Assembly (NCBI RefSeq): GCF_034424375.1
Contig: NZ_CP139965.1
Location: 3,038,001 to 3,102,000, forward strand
Direction: 5' to 3'
DNA length: 64,000 nt
Source: Paraburkholderia kururiensis
GTDB taxonomy: Bacteria > Pseudomonadota > Gammaproteobacteria > Burkholderiales > Burkholderiaceae
The position numbers and the translations under genes were made by a program. The notes below the pieces were generated by a model, which was given only the letters and a program-made list of their open reading frames with translations, did no database searches and had not been told where the DNA came from. Of the stretch, positions 28,017-36,566 are shown piece after piece (within the stretch, counting starts at the first letter, position 1; each line of letters begins with the position of its first letter).

Positions 28017-29750
28017 CTAGCCCTTGATAAAGCCCTTCAGCGTAGCGAGCGTATCGGCGTCTTCAATGCTTTTGTCCGTACGCCAGCGCAGCATGCGCGG
28101 GAACCGCACGGCCACGCCCGACTTGTGCCGCCCGCTCGCCTGAATACCTTCGAAGCCGATTTCGAACACGAGCGTGGGTCGCAGGCTGCGCACCGGGCCG
28201 AACTTCTCGACCGTCGTCTTGCGCACGATGGCATCCACCTCGCGCATCTCCGCATCCGTGAGGCCTGAATAGGCCTTCGCGAAGGGCACCAGCGTGCGCA
28301 CGCCGCCGGCCTCGTCCCACACGGCGAAGGTGAAGTCCGTGTAAAGGCTCGCGCGCCGGCCGTGTCCCGGCTGGGCGTAGAGGAGCACCGCATCCACCGC
28401 GTAGGGATCGATCTTCCATTTCCACCACGCGCCCGCCGTCTTCGTGCGCCCCACGCCGTACAGCGACTCGCGCCCCTTCAGCATTAGCCCTTCCACGCCG
28501 CGCTCGCGACTCTCCTCGCGCAGCGCGGCGAGCGCGCTCCAGTCCGGCGCTTCGGCCGCCGTGACGAGCGGCGACAGCCGCAGCGGCCGCGCGGCGACTT
28601 CGGCCGCCGCAGACGCCCCCAGCACGTCGGGCCACGCGAGCCTTTCGAGCCACGCGCGACGCGCTTCGAGCGGCGTCGTCCGCAGGTCTTCGCCTTGCGC
28701 TTCGAGCAGGTCGTAGGCTACGAAGGTGGCCGGATAATCGGCCAGCACCTTCTTCGTGAGCGTCTTGCGCGTAATGCGCGGCTGCAACTGCGCGAACGGC
28801 AGCGGCACGGCGGCGCCGGGCGCCCAGGCGAGGATTTCGCCGTCGATCACGTAGCCGTCCGGCAGCGCGCGGCCCAGCGCCTCGATCTCGGGAAAGCGGT
28901 CTGTAATCAGATCCTCGCCGCGCGACCACAGCCACACGCATCCCGCGCGCTTGACGAGTTGCGCGCGAATGCCGTCCCACTTCCATTCGACAAGCCAGTC
29001 GCCCCGCGCACCGAGCGACGACGGTTCGTCCTGCAACGGATGCGCGAGGAAGAACGGATACGGCAAGCCCGCGTCGCCCGCATGCACCTGCGTCGCGAGG
29101 TCCGCGCGCAACGGCTCGTGCGCGGCATGCGCGTCGCCGTCGTGGGTGCTCGCCTGCAACGCGGGGGCGACGAGGCGCAGATAACGCGCGGCGTCCGGCG
29201 TCTGACGCGAATCCGTCCAGCCGACCATGCGCTGCGCGATGAGCTTGTGATCGACGCCCGCCACATCGGCCAACGCACGCACCACGAGTTGCCGCGCCAC
29301 GCCCACGCGGAACCCGCCGCCAATCAGCTTGGTGAGCAGAAAGCGACCGCTCCAGTCGAGTTCGTCCCACCACGCGGTGAGCCGCTCGCGCAGTGTCTCG
29401 GGCGCGGCGCCGCGCAAGGGCAGCAGCCGGTCCTCGATCCATTGCGCGAGGCCCAGCTCCGTCGTGCGCCCGACGGGCGGCAGGACGTGCGCGATGGTTT
29501 CGGCGAGGTCGCCCACGACCTCGTACGACTCGTCGAAGAGCCATTCGGGCAGGCCCGCACGCTCGCGCGCGATTTCGACAAGCAAGCGTGTGGGCACCGA
29601 TTGCCGCGGCTTGCCGCCCGCGAGGAAGTACGAGGCCCAAGCCGCGTCTTCGGGCGGCACCGTGCGGAAGTACGCGATGAGCGCATCGAGCTTGTCGCGC
29701 GTGGACGTGGTGGCGTCGAGCGCCGTGTAGAGCGCAGCGAAGCGCCTCAT
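28017..29750 (-). CDS. ATP-dependent DNA ligase (PP_1105-type, exonuclease-associated)
   Basis: 577 residues with an N-terminal ligase DNA-binding domain (1-200), an adenylation domain, and an OB domain. Lys257 in 'EWKWDGIRAQL' is the adenylated lysine of motif I, and 'YVIDGEILAWA' and 'EGLMLKGRESLYGVGR' are later nucleotidyltransferase motifs. It seals nicks using ATP and is an addition to the essential NAD-dependent LigA. In this subfamily the ligase is encoded with a metallo-beta-lactamase exonuclease and often with an Lhr-like helicase and a phosphoesterase. Here only the exonuclease is present; its stop overlaps this start by four bases. Confidence 0.92.
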   Translation of the reverse strand: MRRFAALYTALDATTSTRDKLDALIAYFRTVPPEDAAWASYFLAGGKPRQSVPTRLLVEIARERAGLPEWLFDESYEVVGDLAETIAHVLPPVGRTTELGLAQWIEDRLLPLRGAAPETLRERLTAWWDELDWSGRFLLTKLIGGGFRVGVARQLVVRALADVAGVDHKLIAQRMVGWTDSRQTPDAARYLRLVAPALQASTHDGDAHAAHEPLRADLATQVHAGDAGLPYPFFLAHPLQDEPSSLGARGDWLVEWKWDGIRAQLVKRAGCVWLWSRGEDLITDRFPEIEALGRALPDGYVIDGEILAWAPGAAVPLPFAQLQPRITRKTLTKKVLADYPATFVAYDLLEAQGEDLRTTPLEARRAWLERLAWPDVLGASAAAEVAARPLRLSPLVTAAEAPDWSALAALREESRERGVEGLMLKGRESLYGVGRTKTAGAWWKWKIDPYAVDAVLLYAQPGHGRRASLYTDFTFAVWDEAGGVRTLVPFAKAYSGLTDAEMREVDAIVRKTTVEKFGPVRSLRPTLVFEIGFEGIQASGRHKSGVAVRFPRMLRWRTDKSIEDADTLATLKGFIKG

Positions 29751-30925
29751 GACGAGGGGTCTCCTGCGGTGTCCGCGTCATCGCCTGTGTCCGGGCGCTC
29801 CCTGTCCTTCGCGCTATCGTCCGCGTCCGCATCATGTCGCGATGCCGCCTCTTTTCGTGCGAGCGATTCGAACGATCCACCCGCCGCCGCGGCATCGGGC
29901 GACTGCGCCGCCGCATCCGCTTCCACCGCGTCGCCGCCGTATTCGGTCGCGAACGCTTCGGCTTCGAGCCCAGTCTCGCGCAGCCAGCGCACGAGCGGCT
30001 CGATATGCCCGTGCGTGACGATGACGCGTTCCGCGCCCGTCGCGGCAATCGCGCTCAGAAGCCCGGGCCAGTCCGCGTGATCGGAAAGAACGAAGCCGCG
30101 GTCCACGCCGCGCCGGCGACGCGTGCCGCGCAGCCGCATCCAGCCCGACGCGAAGGCGTCGCTGTAATTCCCGAAGCGACGCAGCCACGCGCTGCCTTGT
30201 GCCGACGGCGGCGCAACGACGAGCGCGCCCTTGTACACGTCGCGCGCCTTCGGCGGCACGTCGGCCGTGAGCCGCGTCTCGGGCAAGGCCACGCCCGCCG
30301 CGCGATACGCGCCGTTGAGCGGTTCGATCGCGCCGTGACAGAAGATGGGACCGATGGCGGCATCGATGCCCGCCAGAATGCGCTGCGCCTTGCCGAACGA
30401 ATAGCAGAACAGCACCGACGCCCGCTCCTGCGCCGCGTTGTGGCGCCACCATGAATCGATGCCTTCGAACACGCTGTGCGCGGGTTCCCATCGGTACACG
30501 GGCAGGCCGAAGGTGGATTCGGTGATGAAGGTGTCGCACCGCACGGGTTCGAAGGCGTCGCAGGTGGGATCGACTTCGAGCTTGTAGTCGCCGGAGACCA
30601 CCCACACGTGGCCGCGATATTCGAGCCGCACCTGGGCCGCGCCGAGCACGTGGCCGGCCGGATGCAGCGACACCGTCACGCCGTTGATGGCGAGCCGCTC
30701 GCCATACGCCACCGCTTGCAGGCTGATGCCGGGCAGCCGCGCGAGCAGCACGCCGGCACCGGCCGCCGACGCGAGGTAATGGCCGTGCCCCGCCCGCGCA
30801 TGATCGGCGTGGGCGTGGGTAATGACGGCCCGCGGAACGGGGCGCCACGGATCGATATAAAAATCGCCCACTGGGCAATACAGGCCTTCGGGGCGCGCAA
30901 CGACGAGGTCGGCGGAAGGATTCAA
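29747..30925 (-). CDS. Ligase-associated metallo-beta-lactamase exonuclease
   Basis: 392 residues of the mRNA 3'-end-processing-factor-like MBL/beta-CASP fold. The metal motif 'HAHADH' is at residues 37-42. 'GHVLGAAQV', 'SGDYKLE' and 'LSDHADWPGL' supply the other ligands. It is the DNA repair exonuclease partner of the ATP-dependent ligase, overlapping it by four bases. The start is a TTG (30925) with a weak ribosome site. The C-terminal 50 residues are an acidic, Asp/Ala-rich tail beyond the fold. Its role is inferred from the family as end-processing in damage repair. Confidence 0.9.
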   Translation of the reverse strand: MNPSADLVVARPEGLYCPVGDFYIDPWRPVPRAVITHAHADHARAGHGHYLASAAGAGVLLARLPGISLQAVAYGERLAINGVTVSLHPAGHVLGAAQVRLEYRGHVWVVSGDYKLEVDPTCDAFEPVRCDTFITESTFGLPVYRWEPAHSVFEGIDSWWRHNAAQERASVLFCYSFGKAQRILAGIDAAIGPIFCHGAIEPLNGAYRAAGVALPETRLTADVPPKARDVYKGALVVAPPSAQGSAWLRRFGNYSDAFASGWMRLRGTRRRRGVDRGFVLSDHADWPGLLSAIAATGAERVIVTHGHIEPLVRWLRETGLEAEAFATEYGGDAVEADAAAQSPDAAAAGGSFESLARKEAASRHDADADDSAKDRERPDTGDDADTAGDPSS

Positions 30926-31018
30926 GACGGGAGCTTGCGGCAGGACGTAAGCGATTTCGTCAGTTTAACGGCGCCCGCCGATGCACGCCGGCCACGCCCC
31001 ATCAGCCGCACGGTGCGT

Positions 31019-33667
31019 TCAGTCCGTGCGCCGGATGCGCTGTGCACCGTCCATCGGAATGCGTACGGCAACGGAGGTGCCGCAGCCCGGCGCGCTCGCG
31101 ATGGATATCTCGCCGCCCAGCATCAGCGCGCGCTCGCGCATGCCGACGAGGCCGAACGACTGCTCGCGCACGGTCCTGGAATCGAAGCCGCGGCCGTCGT
31201 CGCGCACTTCCAGCACCCAGTCGTCTTCCACCTGCGTGAGCGAGATCGTGACCTGCGCCGCCGACGCGTGCCGCACCACGTTCGTGAGCGCCTCCTGCAC
31301 GATGCGAAAGAGCGCGACGGCCAGTGCCTCGTTGAGCACGAAGCTGTCGTCGGGCACGCGCAGCCTGCAACGGATGCGGCCATCGCGCGCAAGCTCGGCC
31401 GCGAGCCATTCGAGCGCGGCGACAATGCCCGCGTCGAGCGCCGCGGGCCGCAGCGAGGCCACGGCGTTGCGCACGACCCCGATGGTGTCGTCGGCGAGTC
31501 CGAGCAGGTATTGGCAACGCTCGGCGAGCACGGGATGGTGCGGCGCAAATTCGAGCCGCAGCGCCGACACGCCGAGGCGCAACGCGGTCAGGTGCTGCCC
31601 CAGTTCGTCGTGCAGTTCGCGTGCAATGCGCTTGCGCTCTTCTTCGCGGGCGGTTTCGCGCCGCGACGTGAGTTCCTGCAGCAAGGCATACGAATCGCGC
31701 AGCTGCCGCTCGACGCACAGCCGGTCCGTGATGTCAGTCCAGATGGTGAGTGCGCCGCGTATCTCGCCGCCCGCGTCGCGCTCGGGCACGGCGCTCACGT
31801 GCCAGCCGACAGGCTTGCCGTCGCGCTCCCATGTGAGGTCGAACCGCTTGCCGACGCCGCTTGCCATGACCTCTTCGAGCGTCGTCGTGATGGCCGGCAG
31901 TTCGGGCATGGCCGTGCCCGGCAGTTCGGCGGGCGTCTTGCCGAGCGCGTCCTCGGCCGATACCCCGCACACCGCTTCGAACCGCGGGTTCACGTAAGCA
32001 TGCCGACCGTTGCGGTCGTAACGCACGATCATCTCCGGCGCGTTTTCGGCCAGCGTGCGAAATGCGGCCTCGCTCGCACGCGCTGCGAGTTCGGCTGTTC
32101 TCAGCGGCGTGATGTCGCGCGCCACGGCGAGCACGCTCACCACCTTGCCCTCCGCGTTCTTTTCGGGAATGTGGCGCGCTTCGTAGATTCGCCAGACGCC
32201 GTTCACGGCCCAGCGCGTTTCGAGCCCGCGCGCCTCGCCGGTGGCGAACACCTCGCGGATGCCGTCCTCCAGCATGCGTACCTGGACGCCGTTGACGTCC
32301 GCGCTCATCTCGCTGATCCGGCGGCCGACGAACGCGTCCTGCGAAGCGCCGATCGTCGCCGACACACGCGGATTCACGTAGAGATAACGGCATTCGCTAT
32401 CGAAGCGGAGGAGCGGATCCGGGAAGTTCTCGGCCAGCGTGCGAAAGCGCTCCTCGCTGCGCTTAAGTCCGTCGATGTCGCGGCAGATGGCGAGCACGGT
32501 GGCCACGCTGCCGTCGGGCGCGAACTCGGGAACCATCCGCAAATGGCCCCAGCGCAGCTCGCCCTCGCGATTGCGAAACCGCACCTCGTCCACCCATTCC
32601 GTGCCTGTTTCCACGACGTGCCGCAGTTGCTCCACGTAGCCGGGAATGTCCGTGATGGGCGACGTCTCGATGGCCTCCACACCCCTCGCGCGAACTTCGC
32701 CGGGCGGGAGCAGTGCAAGCAGCGCCGGGTTGGCATAGACGCGCCGGAACGCGAGGTCGTAGCGCGCGATGTAGTCGGGCGAATGCTCGACGAGCGCGCG
32801 AAACGCCTGCTCGCTCGCATGGAGCCGCTCTTCCGCGTTGCGGCGCTGGGTGATGTCGCGCCCGATGGCGAGCACGCCCGTAATCTCCTCGCGCGGCCCG
32901 CGTTCTGCGGTAATGCGGACGTGGTGATAGCGCACCTCGCGCCCGTGTGCGCCGAACACGAATTCGAGCGTGCGTGACTCGCCCGTCGCCAGTGTTGCCG
33001 CGATGGCGGCCTCGTAAGCGGCGAACTGCGGATCGTCGATGTGCTGGGTGGGCGTCGCGCCCAGCATGTCGTGCACAGGCCGGCCGATGATCGCGGCAAG
33101 ACCCGAATTCGCGTAGACGAGCCGGCATTGCCCGTCGTAGCGGCAGATGATGTCGGGCGTGCTTTCCGCAAGCCGCCGGAACTGCGCTTCGAGTTCGCGC
33201 TGCGCGAGCGCCAGCACTTCGGCCTGCCTGCGTTCGGTGATGTCGCGCACGAGCGCGAGGTTGTAGGCACGCCCGCCGTGCTCGAAGTAGCTCGCGGTGA
33301 TCTCGACGGGCACGCTCACGCCGTCCTTGCGCCGATGGGTCGATTCGACGACGAGCCAGCCCTTCGCGCGCAACTCGTTCCAGGCCTCGCGCCAGCGCGC
33401 CTCGGTCCACTGGGAATCGACGTCCATGACGCGCAGCGTGAGCGCCTGTTCGCGGTCGTAGCCGAGCGAGCGGCAGGCTTCGTCGTTGACGTAGAGAAAG
33501 CGCCCGTCCTCGTGGATGAGATACGCGGACTCGCGAACGAGGTTCAACACGACGCTCAACAGATGCAGCAGGGCCTGCGGACTGTCGACCATCTGGGCAA
33601 GGCGCGCAGTGTCCAGCGGCAACGCGCCGGCCTGCCCCTCGGGCGTCTCATGTCCGATGTTTTCCAT
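31019..33667 (-). CDS. Orphan sensor histidine kinase with five PAS domains (NarX/HisKA_3 type)
   Basis: An 882-residue soluble kinase: no membrane segment is seen. Five tandem PAS domains lie at about 32-150, 155-278, 279-405, 406-525 and 526-652, several followed by PAC-like ends such as 'VRDITERR' and 'GRDITQRR'. The HisKA_3 dimerisation helix has 'RIARELHDELGQHL' with phospho-acceptor His686. The HATPase ends 'FGLVGMRERALMLGGEIS'. Kinases of this class pair with LuxR-type (NarL) response regulators, but no regulator gene is adjacent. It probably senses redox, light, oxygen or a small ligand. Translation from ATG 33667. Confidence 0.93.
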   Translation of the reverse strand: MENIGHETPEGQAGALPLDTARLAQMVDSPQALLHLLSVVLNLVRESAYLIHEDGRFLYVNDEACRSLGYDREQALTLRVMDVDSQWTEARWREAWNELRAKGWLVVESTHRRKDGVSVPVEITASYFEHGGRAYNLALVRDITERRQAEVLALAQRELEAQFRRLAESTPDIICRYDGQCRLVYANSGLAAIIGRPVHDMLGATPTQHIDDPQFAAYEAAIAATLATGESRTLEFVFGAHGREVRYHHVRITAERGPREEITGVLAIGRDITQRRNAEERLHASEQAFRALVEHSPDYIARYDLAFRRVYANPALLALLPPGEVRARGVEAIETSPITDIPGYVEQLRHVVETGTEWVDEVRFRNREGELRWGHLRMVPEFAPDGSVATVLAICRDIDGLKRSEERFRTLAENFPDPLLRFDSECRYLYVNPRVSATIGASQDAFVGRRISEMSADVNGVQVRMLEDGIREVFATGEARGLETRWAVNGVWRIYEARHIPEKNAEGKVVSVLAVARDITPLRTAELAARASEAAFRTLAENAPEMIVRYDRNGRHAYVNPRFEAVCGVSAEDALGKTPAELPGTAMPELPAITTTLEEVMASGVGKRFDLTWERDGKPVGWHVSAVPERDAGGEIRGALTIWTDITDRLCVERQLRDSYALLQELTSRRETAREEERKRIARELHDELGQHLTALRLGVSALRLEFAPHHPVLAERCQYLLGLADDTIGVVRNAVASLRPAALDAGIVAALEWLAAELARDGRIRCRLRVPDDSFVLNEALAVALFRIVQEALTNVVRHASAAQVTISLTQVEDDWVLEVRDDGRGFDSRTVREQSFGLVGMRERALMLGGEISIASAPGCGTSVAVRIPMDGAQRIRRTD

Positions 33668-33993
33668 GGAGCCCCGCGCGTGTCAGGTGAGATCTGCCCC
33701 AGCTCCCCGGGGCCGCGTAGCGGGCAAAGGGGGGGCTGGCATTCATTCGCCAAGCATAGCGCAACGATAAGCCGGCAGCGATGCGGGAATTCCAGCCGCG
33801 CCGCGGGAAAAAGGCAGCTGGCCTCGCAAGGCGTCGCCGCCCGGTTCACCGCTCGCCGGTCAATGCGCCGTGCCGCGACGCCACGCTCAGCGGATACCCG
33901 TTGACGTGGGTCAACGGGGTCATCGCCGCTGTTTCCAGACTCGGCTCAGATGCGCTCCTGGCCTCGCGGCCCACCCATCGAATGGAGATGACC
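33668..33993. other. Divergent region between the kinase and the Spy-like gene
   Basis: No gene is seen in 326 bases. It contains the perfect inverted repeat at 33897-33918 upstream of the Spy-like gene. Nothing else is recognised. Confidence 0.5.
33897..33918. repeat. Perfect 9-base inverted repeat, possible operator
   Basis: CCCGTTGAC and GTCAACGGG flank a 4-base centre (GTGG). It lies 76 bases before the Spy-like gene and includes a TTGAC that could be a -35 element. Confidence 0.7.
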
Positions 33994-34582
33994 ATGTCTA
34001 CTGCTTCGTACCTGAAACGCGCTGCTTTTGGCCTTGCCGGCGTCGCACTCGCGGCAATGCTGGGAGGAAGCGCGCTTGCGCAATCCACCTCGCGACAGGA
34101 CGCCGCGCCGCAGACGCCATGCGGCCGAAGCGGCTACGGATGGGGGGCCGGCATGATGGGTGGTCGGGGGCCGGGCTATGGCGGCGGCATGATGGGCTAC
34201 GGTGCGGGCGGCGGCATGATGCGCGGCTACGGTTACGGCATGGGCCCGGGCATGATGATGTCCGACGCGTGGACAGGCGGCCTGAATTCTGACGGACGAA
34301 CAGCGCGGGAAAATCCACCAGATACAGGACGAAACGCGCAAGACGCATTGGGCGCTGATGGGCAGCATGATGGACCAGCAGGCGAAACTGCGGGATCTCT
34401 ACGACGCGCCCAAACGCGACGCCGCTGCAATCGACGACGCGTACAAGGCGATCGACGGTATCCGTCAAAAGATGATCGACTCGTCGGCAGAGGCTCACAA
34501 GCGCATGGAAGCGGTGCTGACCAAAGCGCAGCTCGACAAGCTGCGCACGTTCGAAAACCAGCAGGAAGAACTCGGCTGGTGA
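33994..34582 (+). pseudogene. Spy/CpxP-like periplasmic protein interrupted by a frameshift
   Basis: From ATG 33994 (GGAG upstream) the frame encodes a signal peptide ending 'GGSALA' and then a Met/Gly-rich segment with repeated 'GGMM' and 'GYG'. It continues only to 'AWTGGLN' before losing homology. One frame over, from about 34289 to 34582, the sequence reads 'LTDEQRGKIHQIQDETRK' and then the Spy/CpxP-type helical region with a stop at 34582. Removing one base near AATTCTGACG (34285-34292) joins the two parts into a protein of about 195 residues. Spy/CpxP proteins are periplasmic chaperones and metal or stress sensors. A sequencing error or a true recent mutation are both possible. Confidence 0.8.
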
Positions 34583-34672
34583 GCGCGGCTGTCGTGCCGG
34601 TATGGCGGCATTGCGGGGAGAAGCGAATGAGGTGCCGCGAAGGCGGCGCGCCAACGCCTGGGCGTTGCGTCG

Positions 34673-35053
34673 CTAGCTGCGTGAGCCCGAACTCGTCTTG
34701 CGCGCCGGGCGTCCGCAGTACAACTCGGCAAGCGTTTCCATAATGGAGACGACTGCCGGGTTCGCGAGGCTGTAATACATGTACTTTCCGTCGCGCCGCG
34801 CCGCGATCAGGCCTTCCTCGCGCAGAACGCCCAGTTGCTGCGACAGACTGGGCTGATGCAGACCAACCCGCTCTTCGAGCTCTCCGACGTTGAACTCGCC
34901 TTCCGTCAACTGGCAGAGCAGCAGCAGACGGTCTTCGTGCGCCATGGCCTTGAGCAGCGCGCTGCATTGCGCCGCGGACTTGCGCAGCCCGGTGAGCGCC
35001 TGTGTCGGTATGGAGGCTTGCATCTTTTTCATGACGTCCTGTCCGGTCATCAT
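34673..35053 (-). CDS. bigR: BigR/SqrR-like ArsR-family regulator (probable persulfide sensor)
   Basis: 126 residues with an ArsR winged helix ('LEERVGLHQPSLSQQLGVLR') and beta-hairpin ('EEGLIAARRDGKYMYYSL'). Cys47 ('LLLLCQL') and Cys113 ('LAELYCG') are 66 residues apart, exactly as the redox pair Cys41/Cys107 of SqrR and its BigR counterparts, which form a polysulfide bridge with reactive sulfur. Classical arsenic or zinc ligands of other ArsR proteins are absent. A perfect AT-rich palindrome lies directly upstream. It is divergent from an RND efflux operon. The start may instead be ATG 35032, which has the better AGGA site. Confidence 0.86.
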   Translation of the reverse strand: MMTGQDVMKKMQASIPTQALTGLRKSAAQCSALLKAMAHEDRLLLLCQLTEGEFNVGELEERVGLHQPSLSQQLGVLREEGLIAARRDGKYMYYSLANPAVVSIMETLAELYCGRPARKTSSGSRS

Positions 35054-35401
35054 TGACTAACAATATATAAAAATATATATTATATTTTCGCATATCGAAA
35101 GGCGCGCGAGATGAGTCCTGGCGGACTCCCAGCGGTCCCAGGTGGTGCCCTTCTGCGGTCCTGTCACTGCAACGAGCAGCTACGTGGTTCGCGCTGGCCA
35201 GGGTTCGGCCCGATGCGGCTTTGCTGCTGACAGTGCGTCGGCATTGTACCGGTGCGCCGGAACGCTTCGCGCACGAAGCGGGCGTTGAGGTGAATCAAAA
35301 GTAGCAGGAAACGCAGGTCGAAGATTGAACGTGCGGCAGATGGCGCTCACGGTGCACATCGGCTGCAAACCAGCATCTGCATCATCGATGGTTGCCACAC
35401 C
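35054..35401. other. Divergent control region bigR / RND operon
   Basis: No gene is seen. The bigR-proximal 45 bases are extremely A/T-rich in an otherwise GC-rich region and contain the palindrome at 35062-35081. A hairpin CGCTTCG/CGAAGCG lies near 35264-35281 without a T-tract. The efflux operon would have a long leader if it starts from the AT-rich promoter. Confidence 0.5.
35062..35081. promoter_or_regulatory. AT-rich palindrome, probable BigR-type operator
   Basis: AATATATA and TATATATT flank AAAA, giving a perfect 8-base inverted repeat. It lies nine bases before the bigR start codon and is flanked by TATATTAT-like -10 boxes. BigR is known to bind AT-rich palindromes over its own promoter. 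Confidence 0.75.
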
Positions 35402-36550
35402 ATGAACAATGAACATCAAGAACACGCGTCGAGACCAACGGGAATGTCTGCGCAAACGGCACACGCTGTGCGCGCGCAGCGCAGCGGCCCGACACAGGGA
35501 GACCGCGCCCGCAATGGAGTGGCTCCGTTGTGGGCGACGTGGGCGCTCGCCGCGTCATTGAGTGTGGCCATGCCCGCGGCTCACGCCGAAAAGCTGGCCA
35601 CGCTCGTGGTCCAACCCACGCCCGTTGCGGACGAACTCGTTACCGACGCAGTGGTGGAATCGGCGCGCCAGACCAACATCGCGGCCCAGGTCGCGGGCCG
35701 CATCACGGGGCTCTTCGTGAAGACCGGCGACCGCGTGAACGCAGGGCAAAAGCTGCTCGCCGTCGACCAGCGCGCGGCCGACCAGCAACTGGCGGCGGTC
35801 CGGGCCCAGGCTGCCGCCGCGCAAGCGGAACTCGATGTCGCACGACGCGAACTGGAACGCACGCAATTCCTGTTCGACCGCAAATACGTGAGCCAGGCTG
35901 CACTGGACCGCGCGAAAGCCCGTTACCAGTCGGCATTTTCCATGACGGCGGCAAGACAGGCCGACGCCGGCGCGGCCGCCGTCGGCCCCAGCCTGCACAA
36001 CATCGCCGCGCCGTATGCCGCCACCATCGCGAGCGTAGACGTGGAGCTGGGTTCGATGGCGATGCCCGGCATGCCGCTCGTCGCCCTCTTCGATCCCGCC
36101 GCGCTGCGCGCCGTCGCCACCGTGCCGCAATCGCGCGCCACGGCGCTGCGCACGGACCTGCCCGTGCGCATCGAATTGCCCGACGTGCCGGGCGCACAAC
36201 ACTGGCAAACCGCGGCGTCGGTCACGGTTCTGCCCGTCACGGACTCGCTGAGCGACTCCGTGAAGGTGCGGCTCGCGCTGCCCGCGTCGGCAGGCGTTGC
36301 GGCCCGCCCCGGCATGTTCGCGCGCGCCCATTTCGTCGTCGGCGCACCCCGTCCGCGGCTGATGGTTCCGCTTGCCGCCGTGGTGCGTCGTACCGAGGTC
36401 ACGGCGGTCTACGTCGTCGCCAACGACGGCAGCGCGTCGCTGCGCCAGGTGCGCCCCGGCGAGACGCGCGCCGACCAGGTCGAAATTCTCGCGGGACTGT
36501 CGGCGGGAGAGCGCATCGCGCTCGACCCGCTGGCTGCCGCAAAGCATTGA
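35402..36550 (+). CDS. RND efflux periplasmic adaptor (HlyD/MFP family)
   Basis: 382 residues. After a 35-residue N-terminal region comes a signal peptide ending 'AMPAAHA'. The adaptor fold follows: lipoyl half 'AAQVAGRITGLFVKTGDRV', an alpha-hairpin rich in Ala/Arg/Gln, the second lipoyl half 'APYAATIASVDVELGSM', a beta-barrel, and a membrane-proximal domain ending near 'QVEILAGLSAGERIAL'. It links the inner-membrane RND pump to the outer-membrane channel. Met15 (35444) is an alternative start. It is first in the operon with the permease, DUF2892 and TolC-like genes. Confidence 0.92.
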   Translation: MNNEHQEHASRPTGMSAQTAHAVRAQRSGPTQGDRARNGVAPLWATWALAASLSVAMPAAHAEKLATLVVQPTPVADELVTDAVVESARQTNIAAQVAGRITGLFVKTGDRVNAGQKLLAVDQRAADQQLAAVRAQAAAAQAELDVARRELERTQFLFDRKYVSQAALDRAKARYQSAFSMTAARQADAGAAAVGPSLHNIAAPYAATIASVDVELGSMAMPGMPLVALFDPAALRAVATVPQSRATALRTDLPVRIELPDVPGAQHWQTAASVTVLPVTDSLSDSVKVRLALPASAGVAARPGMFARAHFVVGAPRPRLMVPLAAVVRRTEVTAVYVVANDGSASLRQVRPGETRADQVEILAGLSAGERIALDPLAAAKH

Positions 36551-36566
36551 AGGGCGAGGCTGCGTC

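Noticed and set aside
30476..32977. 833-codon plus-strand frame opposite the PAS kinase and exonuclease
   Set aside because: It crosses two real minus-strand genes and has no recognisable motif.
33994..34743. Continuous 320-codon frame through the Spy-like gene
   Set aside because: After about 34289 the frame loses resemblance to the family and becomes Arg-rich, while the next frame carries the true helical part.
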